A DNA stretch of 64,000 nt from Nocardia mexicana NBRC 108244 (GTDB lineage: Bacteria > Actinomycetota > Actinomycetes > Mycobacteriales > Mycobacteriaceae). Positions 17,523-25,409 of the stretch are shown here, piece by piece (the stretch's first letter is position 1; every line of letters starts with the position of its first letter). Where the stretch lies: assembly GCF_001613165.1 (NCBI RefSeq), contig NZ_BDBV01000024.1:124001-188000 (forward strand), read 5' to 3'. A program made the position numbers and the translations under genes. The notes beneath the pieces were generated by a model. That model saw only the letters and a list, made by a program, of their open reading frames with translations. It was not told the origin of the DNA and ran no database searches.

Positions 17523-18500
17523 ATGTCGAACGCGCATCCCGATCGTGAGACGCTGTGTTCCGCACTGGCTTTGGCAGTGCGTGCCCCGTCGGTGCACAAC
17601 AGCCAGCCGTGGCTGTGGCGAATCGGCGACGGCACCGTCCACCTGTACGCCGACACCGGCCGCCACCTGCCGCACACGGATCCCGATCAGCGCGACCTGG
17701 TATTGAGTTGCGGGGCGGCACTGCATCATCTGCGGGTCGCGGCACGCGGGCTCGGGTGGGAGACGGTGGTGCACCGGCTGCCGAATCCGGCCGATCCGGA
17801 TCATCTCGCGGCGGTCGAATTCCATTCGAGCACGCCGACACCCGACGCGGTGCGGGCGGTTCGCGCGATCACCCGGCGCCGGACGGACCGGCGCCGCTAC
17901 ACCTCGTGGGAGGTGCCGGAGGCGTACCTCGCGGCGATCACGGCCGCGGGTGCGGCCAACGGCGTCCTGGTGTACGACGTCGACGCGGGCGCCGCGCGCG
18001 TGCAACTCCTGCGGGCCTTCGAGCGGGCGGCATGGGACCATGCGCGCGACTTCTCCTACGGCGCCGAACTCGCGCAATGGAGCGGCCGGCACGCATCGGC
18101 CGAAGGGGTGCCCGCGCGCAGCGCGGTGTCGGCCGACGTTGCCACCGTCCGGCCGTTCTCGAACCCCGGTCTGCCACAGGCGGTCTACCGCGATGCGGCC
18201 GCGGCGGACCGGATGTTGCTGTTGAGCACCTCCGGTGACGACCGGATATCGCGGCTGCGGGCGGGCGAGGCCACCAGCGCGGTGCTGTTGACCGCGACCG
18301 CCCTCGGGCTCGCCAGTTGTCCGCTGACCGAGCCGCTCGAGGTGCCCGACGTTCGCAGGCGCATTCGCACAGACATCCTCGGCGACAGTGGGTTTCCGCA
18401 GCTCATCGTTCGGATCGGCTGGGCCGCAACCAGCTCCGACGAGGTACCGCGAACTCCGCGTCGCCCGGTCGACGACGTCGTGCTGCGGCCGGAGCAGTAG
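17523..18500 (+). CDS. Acg-type nitroreductase (second copy)
   Basis: 325 residues of the Acg (Rv2032) family: ALAVRAPSVHNSQPWLWRIG near the N-terminus, LVLSCGAALHHLRVAARGLGW, a middle ITRRRTDRRRY segment, and the terminal LLTATALGLASCPLTEPLEVP plus PQLIVRIGWA. ATG 17523 has AAGGAG eight bases upstream; the longer frame from 17418 overlaps the DosR-like site at 17400-17411 only partly and has no family resemblance. It heads a plus-strand group with the Rv1733c-like and USP genes, an order typical of dormancy genes. It probably binds flavin; catalysis is unproven in the family. Confidence 0.93.
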   Translation: MSNAHPDRETLCSALALAVRAPSVHNSQPWLWRIGDGTVHLYADTGRHLPHTDPDQRDLVLSCGAALHHLRVAARGLGWETVVHRLPNPADPDHLAAVEFHSSTPTPDAVRAVRAITRRRTDRRRYTSWEVPEAYLAAITAAGAANGVLVYDVDAGAARVQLLRAFERAAWDHARDFSYGAELAQWSGRHASAEGVPARSAVSADVATVRPFSNPGLPQAVYRDAAAADRMLLLSTSGDDRISRLRAGEATSAVLLTATALGLASCPLTEPLEVPDVRRRIRTDILGDSGFPQLIVRIGWAATSSDEVPRTPRRPVDDVVLRPEQ

Positions 18501-18512
18501 GAGGTGCGCGTG

Positions 18513-19115
18513 ATGGCCGAAACCCCTGTGGCCGTGCAGCGGATCTGGCGGACCGCGCCGTGGTCGCGTAGTCCGCTGCTGCGTCCTTCGGATCGGCTGG
18601 AGGGTGTGATCCGGATCCTGGCCGTCGTCGTGGTGCTGGCCGCCGTCCCGCTGTGCGGTGCCGTCGGCACCGCCCGATACGGCTCGGCCGCCGTCGAGGT
18701 CCGCGCGGAGAATGCCGGGAAGGTCCCGGTGACGGCGCGGGTGATCGATGATCCGGTGCAGGTGACGAGATCGCGCGGCAACGGACCGTACGACGAGCGA
18801 TTTCATGCCCGGGTGGAATGGATCCGGGATGGTAGGTCCGGCGTGGCGACCACGGAAGTGGACCGCTCCGCGCGGGTCGGTGACCCGGTTTCGGTGTGGC
18901 TCGCACGGGACGGGAGCCGGGTCGATCCGCCGTCGCCCGCGAGTTCGGCGGCATGGCGGGGGATCGGTCTGGGTCTGGGCATTCTCGTCGAGATCTGGGC
19001 CGCCACCGCCGCGGCGCTCTGGTTGACGGCTTGGGTGTCCGGCCGCCGCCACGATGTGGTCTGGGCGCGGGAGTGGCGCGAGGTCAGCCGCCCGATCGGA
19101 CAGGACAAACAGTGA
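18513..19115 (+). CDS. Rv1733c-like two-helix membrane protein
   Basis: 200 residues. RSPLLRPSDRLEGVIRILAVVVVLAAVPL gives one membrane helix (about 30-50), followed by a ~100-residue extracytoplasmic part with ARVEWIRDGRSGVATTEVDRSARVGDPVSVWLARDG, and a second helix GLGILVEIWAATAAALWLTAWV (about 155-175). This is the layout of M. tuberculosis Rv1733c, a DosR-regulon latency antigen of unknown function. AGGAGG at 18499-18504 sets the start: ATG 18513 (spacing 8) or GTG 18510. It follows the Acg gene stop within 12 bases, so it is in the same operon. Confidence 0.88.
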   Translation: MAETPVAVQRIWRTAPWSRSPLLRPSDRLEGVIRILAVVVVLAAVPLCGAVGTARYGSAAVEVRAENAGKVPVTARVIDDPVQVTRSRGNGPYDERFHARVEWIRDGRSGVATTEVDRSARVGDPVSVWLARDGSRVDPPSPASSAAWRGIGLGLGILVEIWAATAAALWLTAWVSGRRHDVVWAREWREVSRPIGQDKQ

Positions 19116-19142
19116 CGACTCGAAACATGACGACTCGAAACA
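19113..19142 (+). repeat. Tandem 15-bp repeat (two copies) before the USP gene
   Basis: TGACGACTCGAAACA occurs twice head to tail (19113-19127, 19128-19142) and is followed by TGAGGAG and the USP start. It creates a possible mini-frame (GTG 19112 or ATG 19127 to TGA 19159) whose stop overlaps the USP ATG as ATGA. Confidence 0.8.
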
Positions 19143-19155
19143 TGAGGAGTGCGCG

Positions 19156-20082
19156 ATGACAGACCCGAATACACAGGGGACCGAATCGAATCCGGCGGTG
19201 GTCGCGGCGGTCGACGGCTCGGCGGTGTCCTACCACGCGGCGGCCTGGGCCGCTGCCGACGCCGCCCTGCACGGCTGCGGGCTTCATCTGGTCACGTCCG
19301 CATCCTTGCCGCTCGGGTTCGGGCCGGTGCCGGTGCTGAGCGATGACACGCTGCGCTGGCTGCACACCGATGCCGAGCGAATGCTGACGGAGGCACGGCG
19401 TCTCGCACGACTCGCCGCACCCGGGGAATCACCGGTGATCACGACGGAGGTGACCACCGAGCCGATCATTCCGCACCTGATCGAGCGGTCCCGGCGGGCC
19501 AGGATGCTCGCGGTCGGGAGCCGCGGACTGGGAGCCTTCCAGCGGGGCCTGCTGGGATCGGTCAGCACGGCGGTCACCCGTCACGCGCACTGCCCGGTGG
19601 CGGTCGTGCATTCGTCGTCCGCGACGGACTCGGTATCGGCCGACAAGCCCGTACTGGTCGGGGTGGACGGCAGCGAGAACAGCCTGCCCGCGCTCGAGAT
19701 CGCGTTCGAGGAGGCGTCGAGGCGCAAGGTAGGTCTGGTGGCGCTGCATGCCTGGAGCGATGTCAGCGCCGGACTGGACCCGTCGATCCTCGGCTGGGAC
19801 GCGATTCACGACACCGAGGACGCCGTGCTGGCCGAGAGCCTGGCGGGCTACGCCGAACGCTACCCGGACGTCCCGGTGCGCCGAATCCTGGTGCGCGACA
19901 GGCCGGTTCGCTCCCTGCTGCAGGAATCCGAGAACGCCCAGCTGACGGTCGTCGGCAGTCACGGCCGCGGCGGCTTCGCCGGAATGCTGCTCGGCTCCAC
20001 CAGCACCGCACTGCTGCACTCGGTGGAATGCCCCATGATCGTGGTGCGGCACTCCGGGAAAGACAGCGTCGCCCACGGCTGA
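19156..20082 (+). CDS. Tandem universal stress protein
   Basis: 308 residues, two UspA domains. The first (VVAAVDGSAVSYHAAAWAAAD, then GSRGLGAFQRGLLGSVSTAV) and the second (VLVGVDGSENSLPALEIAFEEA, then GSHGRGGFAGMLLGSTSTAL) both carry ATP-binding loops, unlike the USPs at 431 and 16310. This is the Rv2623-like arrangement. ATG 19156 follows AGGAG at 19145-19149. It closes the Acg, Rv1733c-like, USP group; the partial USP at the left edge is nearly identical over its last 90 residues. Confidence 0.95.
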   Translation: MTDPNTQGTESNPAVVAAVDGSAVSYHAAAWAAADAALHGCGLHLVTSASLPLGFGPVPVLSDDTLRWLHTDAERMLTEARRLARLAAPGESPVITTEVTTEPIIPHLIERSRRARMLAVGSRGLGAFQRGLLGSVSTAVTRHAHCPVAVVHSSSATDSVSADKPVLVGVDGSENSLPALEIAFEEASRRKVGLVALHAWSDVSAGLDPSILGWDAIHDTEDAVLAESLAGYAERYPDVPVRRILVRDRPVRSLLQESENAQLTVVGSHGRGGFAGMLLGSTSTALLHSVECPMIVVRHSGKDSVAHG

Positions 20083-20106
20083 TCCGGCACCGCCTCGTCT
20101 TAGAGA

Positions 20107-20973
20107 TCACACACGGTGAGGTGCACGGCTTCCGCGGTGGGTTCGCCGTGCCGCTATGGTCGTGCGTCGCGTATTCGCAAGGTGGGCGACGACGGTGGGG
20201 GCGAGCGCTGCGGTGGCGAACAGGGCGATGGCAACGATCAGGAAGTAGAGCAGGGATCCGGTGCGGCCGAATCGGGGGAGGAAGGCGATCTCCTGGCCGG
20301 TGGCGGCGACGGCGTTGAGGAAGGGGGCGTAGGCCTGCAGCGCGTAGCCGTTGGGGAGCAGGCTGATCGAGTTCTCGGCGACGTATATCCAGAAAAGCAG
20401 TACGGCGACCGCGGCCGCGGGGCTCCGGATCAGCGCGCCGACGGCGATTCCGATGCCGCAGGCCGCGAACGCGTAGATCGGGATGGTCCACAGGAATCGC
20501 AGTCCCGCGGCGTCGGTGACGTCCACCGATCCGTACACGTGCGGGAACAGGTGCGGCAGCGTGATCATGACGATGGCGGACAGTGCGGCGGTGGAGAACG
20601 CCGCGATGGCGCCGTAGTAGATCCAGCGGGCCAGCGCGGCCGTCCCGGCCCGGGGGAACAGGAAGGCGCTGAGATCGTGTGTGTGGCCGCGCCATTGGCC
20701 GGCATGGGCGTACGCGGCCGTGACGGTCATGACCGAGACGGACAGGGTGATCACCCAGTAGACGGAGTTGGTGGTGGTGACCGCGGTGACAGCCAGCTGG
20801 CCGGGGATGGTGGCGAATCGTTCTGCGACGGCGGCGATTCCGAAGGTGACCAGCATGGGCAGGCCGAATGTCAGGGGGACGGCGGCGGTCCACAGGAAGC
20901 TGCGTCCGGAGGTGCGGGTCATCTCGGCGCCGATGCCGCGGCGGATCCGGGTCAGGTTGCCGCCGAGTTTCAT
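20107..20973 (-). CDS. ABC transporter permease (ABC-2-like)
   Basis: 288 residues with about six membrane helices, for example FLWTAAVPLTFGLPMLVTFG, VYWVITLSVSVMTVTAAYA, WIYYGAIAAFSTAALSAIVM and SLLYFLIVAIALFATAALAP. This fits an ABC-2-type exporter permease; no precise family is recognised. Its ATG overlaps the ATPase stop (ATGA), so it forms a pair with that gene. The short basic tail after the last helix is cytoplasmic. Substrate unknown; the iron-box-controlled secreted-protein gene upstream may belong to the same transcript. Confidence 0.85.
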   Translation of the reverse strand: MKLGGNLTRIRRGIGAEMTRTSGRSFLWTAAVPLTFGLPMLVTFGIAAVAERFATIPGQLAVTAVTTTNSVYWVITLSVSVMTVTAAYAHAGQWRGHTHDLSAFLFPRAGTAALARWIYYGAIAAFSTAALSAIVMITLPHLFPHVYGSVDVTDAAGLRFLWTIPIYAFAACGIGIAVGALIRSPAAAVAVLLFWIYVAENSISLLPNGYALQAYAPFLNAVAATGQEIAFLPRFGRTGSLLYFLIVAIALFATAALAPTVVAHLANTRRTTIAARRTHRGSRAPHRV

Positions 20974-21707
20974 ACAGTCGCTCCGATCGCGGATTGCGCC
21001 GGCACACCGGCGATTCGGAGATAGGCGTCCTCGAGTGTGGATTCGCCGGGTGCGAGGTTGCGCATCAGATCCGGCAGCGCGTGGTCACCGAGGATGCGGC
21101 CGCCGCCCACGATGACGACGCGGTCGGCGTTGCGTTCGACCTCGTCCAGAAGGTGGGTGGTCACCACGACGCAGGTGCCCGCGTCCGCGAGGCGGCGCAG
21201 CAGGCCGCGCATCCAGAGAATGCCCGCGATATCCAGGCCGTTGAGAGGCTCGTCGAGCAGGAGGGTCTGCGGGCGGGACAGCAGCGCGGCGGCGATGCCG
21301 ACGCGTTGCAGCATGCCGAGCGAATAGCGGTCCAGTCGTCGGTCGGCGACCTCGGTGAGATCGACGGCGGCGAGGACTTCGCGAACGCGGCCGACCGGTA
21401 GCCCGCGGGCGCGAGCGATCCAGCGCAGGTGCCGGCGGGCGGTGTGGCGCGGGTCGAATGCCTGGTAGTTCAAGTGCATTCCCAGAGACGGAGGAGTGGT
21501 ACGGCGTGCGCGCACGAGGGCGCCGTCGACGCGGACGGTGCCGGAGGCGGGCGCGATGATGCCGCAGACGCAGCGCAGCAGCGTGGTCTTGCCGGTCCCG
21601 TTGAGCCCGAGGAGATAAGTCAGGGCCCCGTCGGCGACGGTCAGCTCGGGCGCCTCCAGGACGGTCACGCCGGGGTATCGCAGGACGAGGTTTCGTATCT
21701 CGATCAT
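20970..21707 (-). CDS. ABC transporter ATP-binding protein
   Basis: 245 residues with the complete ABC set: Walker A GLNGTGKTTLL (about 33-43), Q-loop region LNYQAF, signature LGMLQRVGIAAAL (normally LSGGQ; here S-LGMLQ, as in many ABC-2-type ATPases), Walker B TLLLDEPLNGLD and H-loop VVTTHLLDEV. It energises the permease at 20107-20973 and overlaps it by 4 bases. A 15-base gap separates it from the MTB12-like gene upstream, suggesting one operon driven from the IdeR-like box at 22263. Confidence 0.93.
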   Translation of the reverse strand: MIEIRNLVLRYPGVTVLEAPELTVADGALTYLLGLNGTGKTTLLRCVCGIIAPASGTVRVDGALVRARRTTPPSLGMHLNYQAFDPRHTARRHLRWIARARGLPVGRVREVLAAVDLTEVADRRLDRYSLGMLQRVGIAAALLSRPQTLLLDEPLNGLDIAGILWMRGLLRRLADAGTCVVVTTHLLDEVERNADRVVIVGGGRILGDHALPDLMRNLAPGESTLEDAYLRIAGVPAQSAIGATV

Positions 21708-21722
21708 CGCGCCCGCCGCCGG

Positions 21723-22196
21723 TCAGAAGGTGCAGGGGATCGCCAGCCCCACGACCTTCACGCCCTCGCACAGCGAGCTGTTGGCCATCTTCCAGGCGCC
21801 GTCGACGCGCTTCCAGGTCACCTTCATGACGATGCCGGGCCTGCCCGTGGAGTTGCTGTGCAGGGTCGCGGTGTGCTCGTTGCCGTTGTGGGTCTCCGGG
21901 CCGGTGACCTCGTTCCATCCCTTCGGCGCGCGGAACAGGCCGAGGTTGTAGACGGTGCGGGGGACGACGACGGCGTTCATGCCGCCCTCCAGGTTCGCGG
22001 CCTTGGCCTCGTCGGACGCGGGTGTCTCCACCAGGAACCGGACCTGGGCGTTGAGGTCGTCCAGGGTGGGCACCTCGCGGGTGATGAGGAAGTCGCCGGA
22101 GTCGGCCGACGCGGTCGCCGCCTGCGTGCTCGTCATCGCCACGGCGAGACCGGCGGCGGCCAGCACGGCGCAGGCGAGGGTCTTGAGGTTGTTCAT
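21723..22196 (-). CDS. Secreted MTB12-like low-molecular-weight protein
   Basis: 157 residues with a Sec signal peptide: MNNLKTLACAVLAAAGLAVAM, cleavage probably after the STQAATASA region. The mature part has ASDEAKAANLEGG near residue 70 and VTWKRVDGAWKMANSSLCEG with a final Cys, a layout like the mycobacterial MTB12/CFP-2 group; the similarity is moderate. ATG 22196 is preferred over the upstream ATG 22229 because the signal peptide then starts properly. An almost complete IdeR box lies about 67 bases upstream, so expression is probably repressed by iron. Function unknown. Confidence 0.7.
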   Translation of the reverse strand: MNNLKTLACAVLAAAGLAVAMTSTQAATASADSGDFLITREVPTLDDLNAQVRFLVETPASDEAKAANLEGGMNAVVVPRTVYNLGLFRAPKGWNEVTGPETHNGNEHTATLHSNSTGRPGIVMKVTWKRVDGAWKMANSSLCEGVKVVGLAIPCTF

Positions 22197-22262
22197 CTTT
22201 TTAACCCTTCGAGTGATTTGACCGAACACCCGCGATTGCGGGTAAAGTACCAGCTGGAGTTA

Positions 22263-22281
22263 GCAAGTTAGCCTAACCTAA
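22263..22281 (-). promoter_or_regulatory. IdeR/DtxR-type iron box
   Basis: GCAAGTTAGCCTAACCTAA matches the 19-base IdeR consensus TTAGGTTAGSCTAACCTAA at 16 positions, with the right 15 bases perfect. It lies 67 bases before the MTB12-like gene on the minus strand and far (about 880 bases) from the next + gene, so it most likely controls the secreted protein and ABC pair. Confidence 0.8.
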
Positions 22282-22380
22282 CGAGTCGGTCAAGACTCAT
22301 TTAAATAGCTCGATGCCCCGGGCGGCGAAGGCCGACCGGGGCTGTACGAAGCAGGAGGCGAGGTGTGGCGTGTGGTGTAT

Positions 22381-23040
22381 TCAGCCCACGGCGGGAGTCG
22401 CGTGCGACCGACTGGTCAGGCGCAGTGTGACTCCGCAATCGCCGGAGGTGTCGGGCCGGACCTCGACGCCGTACTGAGACGCCAGCGCCGGCGAATACCG
22501 TTCCAGGACACGTTCGATCAGGCCCTGCTGGATGCCGATCACGATCTCCGGCGCATTGCGCGCGATGCGGCGCAGCGGGCAGTTGCACACCTGGATCTCG
22601 TGTGTGCCGAAACTCGACACGGTCGACGAGACCTGGAACCCGAGCCGGGTGAGTGTCGCGGCGACCACGGTGACCGGATCCGGCAGGTCGTCCCCGCGGG
22701 CGCCGATGCCGGTGAGGGTATCGGCCCAGACGCGACCTGCCGCAGCGGCTTTCGCGCGGCGATCCGCGTCGGTGTCGCCCAGTTGTGCCAGCAGCGCGTC
22801 GAGCAGCGGGGCGGTCGGGTCGGCACCGACCACGACGTATCCCTTCCGCGGCCGCCCGACCGTCGCCGACGGCAGCCACGTGCCCTCGACCAAGCCCTCG
22901 TCGATCAGCGTGTTGAGATGGAACCGCGCGGTGGTGATGTGGATGCCGAGCGCCTCCGCGATCACCGGTGCGTCCAGCGGCTCCAGGGAATCGCGAACCA
23001 GCGCCAGCACCCGGTCCCGCTGCCGGGGCGTGGTGGCCAT
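22381..23040 (-). CDS. Winged-helix transcriptional regulator (ArsR/DeoR-like)
   Basis: 219 residues. An N-terminal winged helix (LALVRDSLEPLDAPVIAEALGIHITTARFHLNTLIDEGLVEG, about residues 12-55) is followed by a ~150-residue sensor part containing EIQVCNCPLRRIARNAPE. That Cys-x-Cys-Pro stretch recalls the C-terminal region of SufR-like regulators, which bind an Fe-S cluster, but the further cysteines needed are not seen. ATG 23040 follows AGGAG; the longer frame to 23175 is spurious. It is divergent from the methyltransferase at 23163 and may regulate it. Confidence 0.85.
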   Translation of the reverse strand: MATTPRQRDRVLALVRDSLEPLDAPVIAEALGIHITTARFHLNTLIDEGLVEGTWLPSATVGRPRKGYVVVGADPTAPLLDALLAQLGDTDADRRAKAAAAGRVWADTLTGIGARGDDLPDPVTVVAATLTRLGFQVSSTVSSFGTHEIQVCNCPLRRIARNAPEIVIGIQQGLIERVLERYSPALASQYGVEVRPDTSGDCGVTLRLTSRSHATPAVG

Positions 23041-23162
23041 TGCGCTCCTCTCACGCCACGACCGGCGCCGATGTCGTTTCGAACGCGCCCTTCCGGTCGC
23101 CTTCTCCCTCGATCGATTGTAGAACCGCCGCCACCGGCGGCCGAACCGACAGGAACACCCGC

Positions 23163-23957
23163 ATGACCACACCACTTCCGTTCGAGGAACGCGACTCCGC
23201 GCACATGCCCGGCCACTGGCTACTGGCCCGCCTCGGCAAACGCATCCTCCGCCCCGGCGGCAAGGAGATGACCGAACGGATGCTCGATGACGCCCACCTG
23301 AACGGTGCCGACGTCGTCGAACTCGCGCCCGGCCTCGGCAAGACCGCCGTCTCCATCCTGCGCCGCAACCCTGCCAGCTACCGCGGCGTCGAAGCCGACG
23401 ACAACGCCGCGGCCCTCACCGCCGGCGCCATCGGCGACTCGGGATCGGTCGTCCGCGGTGATGCCGCGGCCACCGGGCTGGCCTCCGGCTCCGCCGACGC
23501 CGTGGTGGGGGAGGCGATGCTCACCATGCAGACCGACGCCCACAAGGCCGAGATCATCGCCGAGGCATTCCGGATGCTGCGGCCGGGCGGCCGCTACGCG
23601 ATCCACGAACTAGCCCTGCAGCCCGACGAACTCGACGACGGCATCAAGACCGAGATCCGCAGGGAACTCGCACGCTCCATCAAGGTCAATGCCCGGCCAC
23701 TGACCCGAAGCGAGTGGACCGATCTGCTCGCGGCGGGTGGATTCACCGTCGACACAGTCGCTTTCGCGCCGATGGCGCTGCTGCAACCCCGCCGGATGCT
23801 GGCGGACGAAGGAATCCTCGGAACCGCCCGAATCGTCCGAAACATCTTGCGGGACAGTGCTGCCCGGCGCCGGGTCCTCGCCATGCGCGCCACCTTCAAC
23901 ACGCATCGTCGTCGTCTCGCCGCCATCGAAATCATCGCCAGGAAGCCGCACTCGTGA
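23163..23957 (+). CDS. Class I SAM-dependent methyltransferase
   Basis: 264 residues. A Rossmann methyltransferase core: motif I VVELAPGLGKTAVSIL (about 45-60), acidic VEADDNAAALT, then AVVGEAMLTMQTD and AFRMLRPGGRYAIHEL, the post-motif II/III region of small-molecule methyltransferases. The C-terminal part is basic (RRRVLAMRATFNTHRRRLAAI). Substrate unknown. ATG 23163 has AGGA about nine bases upstream. Its stop overlaps the GTG of the cupin gene, so the two form an operon, divergent from the regulator at 22381-23040. Confidence 0.9.
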   Translation: MTTPLPFEERDSAHMPGHWLLARLGKRILRPGGKEMTERMLDDAHLNGADVVELAPGLGKTAVSILRRNPASYRGVEADDNAAALTAGAIGDSGSVVRGDAAATGLASGSADAVVGEAMLTMQTDAHKAEIIAEAFRMLRPGGRYAIHELALQPDELDDGIKTEIRRELARSIKVNARPLTRSEWTDLLAAGGFTVDTVAFAPMALLQPRRMLADEGILGTARIVRNILRDSAARRRVLAMRATFNTHRRRLAAIEIIARKPHS

Positions 23958-24301
23958 CCAGCACTCTCATCGCCACCGACACCTCCGCCTGGCAGCCCCG
24001 CGACGGCGCCGCACCGAATGCGCAGCGACTCCTGCGCGGAGACGGATTGACCCTGGTACGCATCAGCTTCCGCGAGGGGCAGGTGCTCGAGGAGCACCGA
24101 GCGCCGGGACCGATCCTGATCCACTGCCTCAGCGGAACGATCGATCTCGACGTCACGACCCGGGCCGGAAACGAAAGCCACCGGCTCGACGCCGGGACCG
24201 TCATCCACATCGCCGGAGGAGATCCGCACCGACTCGCCGCGCGGCACGACGCGGTCGTGCACGTGGTGTTGCAGCGCAACGTTTCAGAGGCGACCGGCTG
24301 A
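23954..24301 (+). CDS. Cupin-domain protein
   Basis: 115 residues, a single cupin barrel: ISFREGQVLEEHRAPGPILIHCLSGTIDLDV (motif 1 with a His at EHR and Glu before it) and LDAGTVIHIAGGDPHRLAARHDAVVHVV (motif 2, His in DPHRL). It is translationally coupled to the methyltransferase by GTGA overlap. Small cupins of this type are metal or small-molecule binding; its role may be linked to the methyltransferase. It is followed by two palindromes and a terminator. Confidence 0.85.
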   Translation: MTSTLIATDTSAWQPRDGAAPNAQRLLRGDGLTLVRISFREGQVLEEHRAPGPILIHCLSGTIDLDVTTRAGNESHRLDAGTVIHIAGGDPHRLAARHDAVVHVVLQRNVSEATG

Positions 24302-24334
24302 CCCCGGACCGGTGCAGAAATGCCGGTTCGGCCC

Positions 24335-24361
24335 CTAGACCAGACGTTGCATCTGGTCTAG
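24335..24361. promoter_or_regulatory. Perfect 10-bp inverted repeat, possible operator
   Basis: CTAGACCAGA (24335-24344) and TCTGGTCTAG (24352-24361) are exact reverse complements around a 7-base spacer. It is AT-balanced in GC-rich surroundings and has no T-run, so it looks like a repressor operator rather than a terminator. Confidence 0.5.
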
Positions 24362-24402
24362 GGTGTGCACGGAGTGGCCGTGTCGCCCTCCCGATAGAGT
24401 AT

Positions 24403-24421
24403 CTGTAACTCGGAGTTACAG
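24403..24421. promoter_or_regulatory. Perfect 8-bp palindrome, TetR-type operator candidate
   Basis: CTGTAACT, CGG, AGTTACAG is a perfect palindrome of the kind bound by TetR or similar dimers. It directly abuts the terminator hairpin at 24423. No TetR gene adjoins it. Confidence 0.5.
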
Positions 24422-24422
24422 T

Positions 24423-24457
24423 AAAACCTTCGACTTCGGTCGGAGGTTTTCTTGTTT
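24423..24457 (+). terminator. Intrinsic terminator with C(UUCG)G tetraloop
   Basis: AAAACCTTCGAC (24423-24434) pairs with GTCGGAGGTTTT-like bases 24439-24450 (one G-U pair), closed by a UUCG tetraloop on a C-G pair, followed by a T-rich CTTGTTT. It would end + strand transcription from the methyltransferase-cupin operon. Confidence 0.8.
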
Positions 24458-24679
24458 CCGGCGGGGAACCACGCCGGAAGCACCGTTAGCCGGCGGCGGT
24501 CCCGCGATCACACCAGGCACGTGCCGCGGGCATCCTGATACCGATACTGGTGCTCACCACTTTCGCGCTGTTCGTCGCTGTCGCCACCGAATAATTCCCC
24601 GACGCCCTGCAGCGCGGGCCGATGAGTTTGTGGCTCTCGGTCGGTCAAAGCTCGTGACACGCTAGGAAAGGACACTGCC

Positions 24680-25285
24680 ATGTCGGAGCTTCTCGTCGAC
24701 TTCATCACCTCCCTCGACGGTTACGCATCGGGCGAGGGATGGCCCGGGTTCTGGGGACTCGAGGGGCCGGAGTACCTCGCATGGCTCGGCGAGCAGCCCG
24801 AGGCCACCCACCTGATGGGAGCGAACACCTACCGCCTGATGTCGGGCTTCGCCGCCGGCGAGATGCCGGAGGGCCAGGACGAGTTCAGGCCCGAGGAAGA
24901 GGCGTCCGTCGACGAACTCACGCGGGCGTCCAAGGTGGTGTTCTCCTCCTCCCTCGAGGAGCCGCTGAAGTGGGCCAACTCCACGCTCGTCCGAGACGAC
25001 GCCGTCGAGGCCGTCCGCGCGATGAAGGCGAATGGCTCGGGGCTCCTCACCACGATCGGCAGCCTGAGCCTGTGCCGCTCCCTGCTGCGAGCCGGGCTCG
25101 TCGACCGGTTCCGGGTCGTGATGTTCCCGGTGATCACCGGTGCCACCGGCGCGGAACGCATCTACGACGGCTATCCGGACGTCGCCCTCGAGATGATCGA
25201 CCACCGCACCTTCGACGGCCGCATCCAACTGGTCGAGTACAAGCCCCGCGTGCTGGAGCACCCACCGCTCGGCGCCCCTGCGTGA
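24680..25285 (+). CDS. Dihydrofolate reductase / RibD C-terminal-family protein
   Basis: 201 residues with the DHFR-like RibD_C fold: VDFITSLDGYASG at the N-terminus, THLMGANTYRLMSGF, KVVFSSSLEEPLKWANSTLV, then LLTTIGSLSLCRSLLRAGLVDRFRVVMFPVITG. The family reduces dihydrofolate- or pyrimidine-like compounds with NADPH; most members like this have no known substrate. A ribosome site, AGGAAAGGA, lies upstream. It stands alone between the palindromic intergenic region and a membrane-protein gene. Confidence 0.92.
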   Translation: MSELLVDFITSLDGYASGEGWPGFWGLEGPEYLAWLGEQPEATHLMGANTYRLMSGFAAGEMPEGQDEFRPEEEASVDELTRASKVVFSSSLEEPLKWANSTLVRDDAVEAVRAMKANGSGLLTTIGSLSLCRSLLRAGLVDRFRVVMFPVITGATGAERIYDGYPDVALEMIDHRTFDGRIQLVEYKPRVLEHPPLGAPA

Positions 25286-25409
25286 CATCGCCCGAGTGGT
25301 CTCGGCGGCGGTAACCCCATCGAAGCGACGATTCCTCCGCGGACCCAACGTTTCGTGAACCACGGCGGTTGATCCTCACAAGAATCCGGTTCGATGAGAG
25401 GAATCCGCC

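Larger units (their letters stand above)
24302..24679. other. 378-bp intergenic region with two palindromes and a terminator
   Basis: No gene is recognised between the cupin and DHFR-family genes. It holds two palindromes (24335-24361, 24403-24421) and a UUCG-loop terminator (24423-24450). A short hydrophobic run ending at a TAA near 24593 (reading ILIPILVLTTFALFVAVATE) has no clear start and is not annotated. AGGAAAGGA before 24680 is the ribosome site of the next gene. Confidence 0.6.

Noticed and set aside
24500..24593. A short hydrophobic frame ending ILIPILVLTTFALFVAVATE
   Set aside because: No start codon with a ribosome site and no recognised family; probably chance or a remnant.
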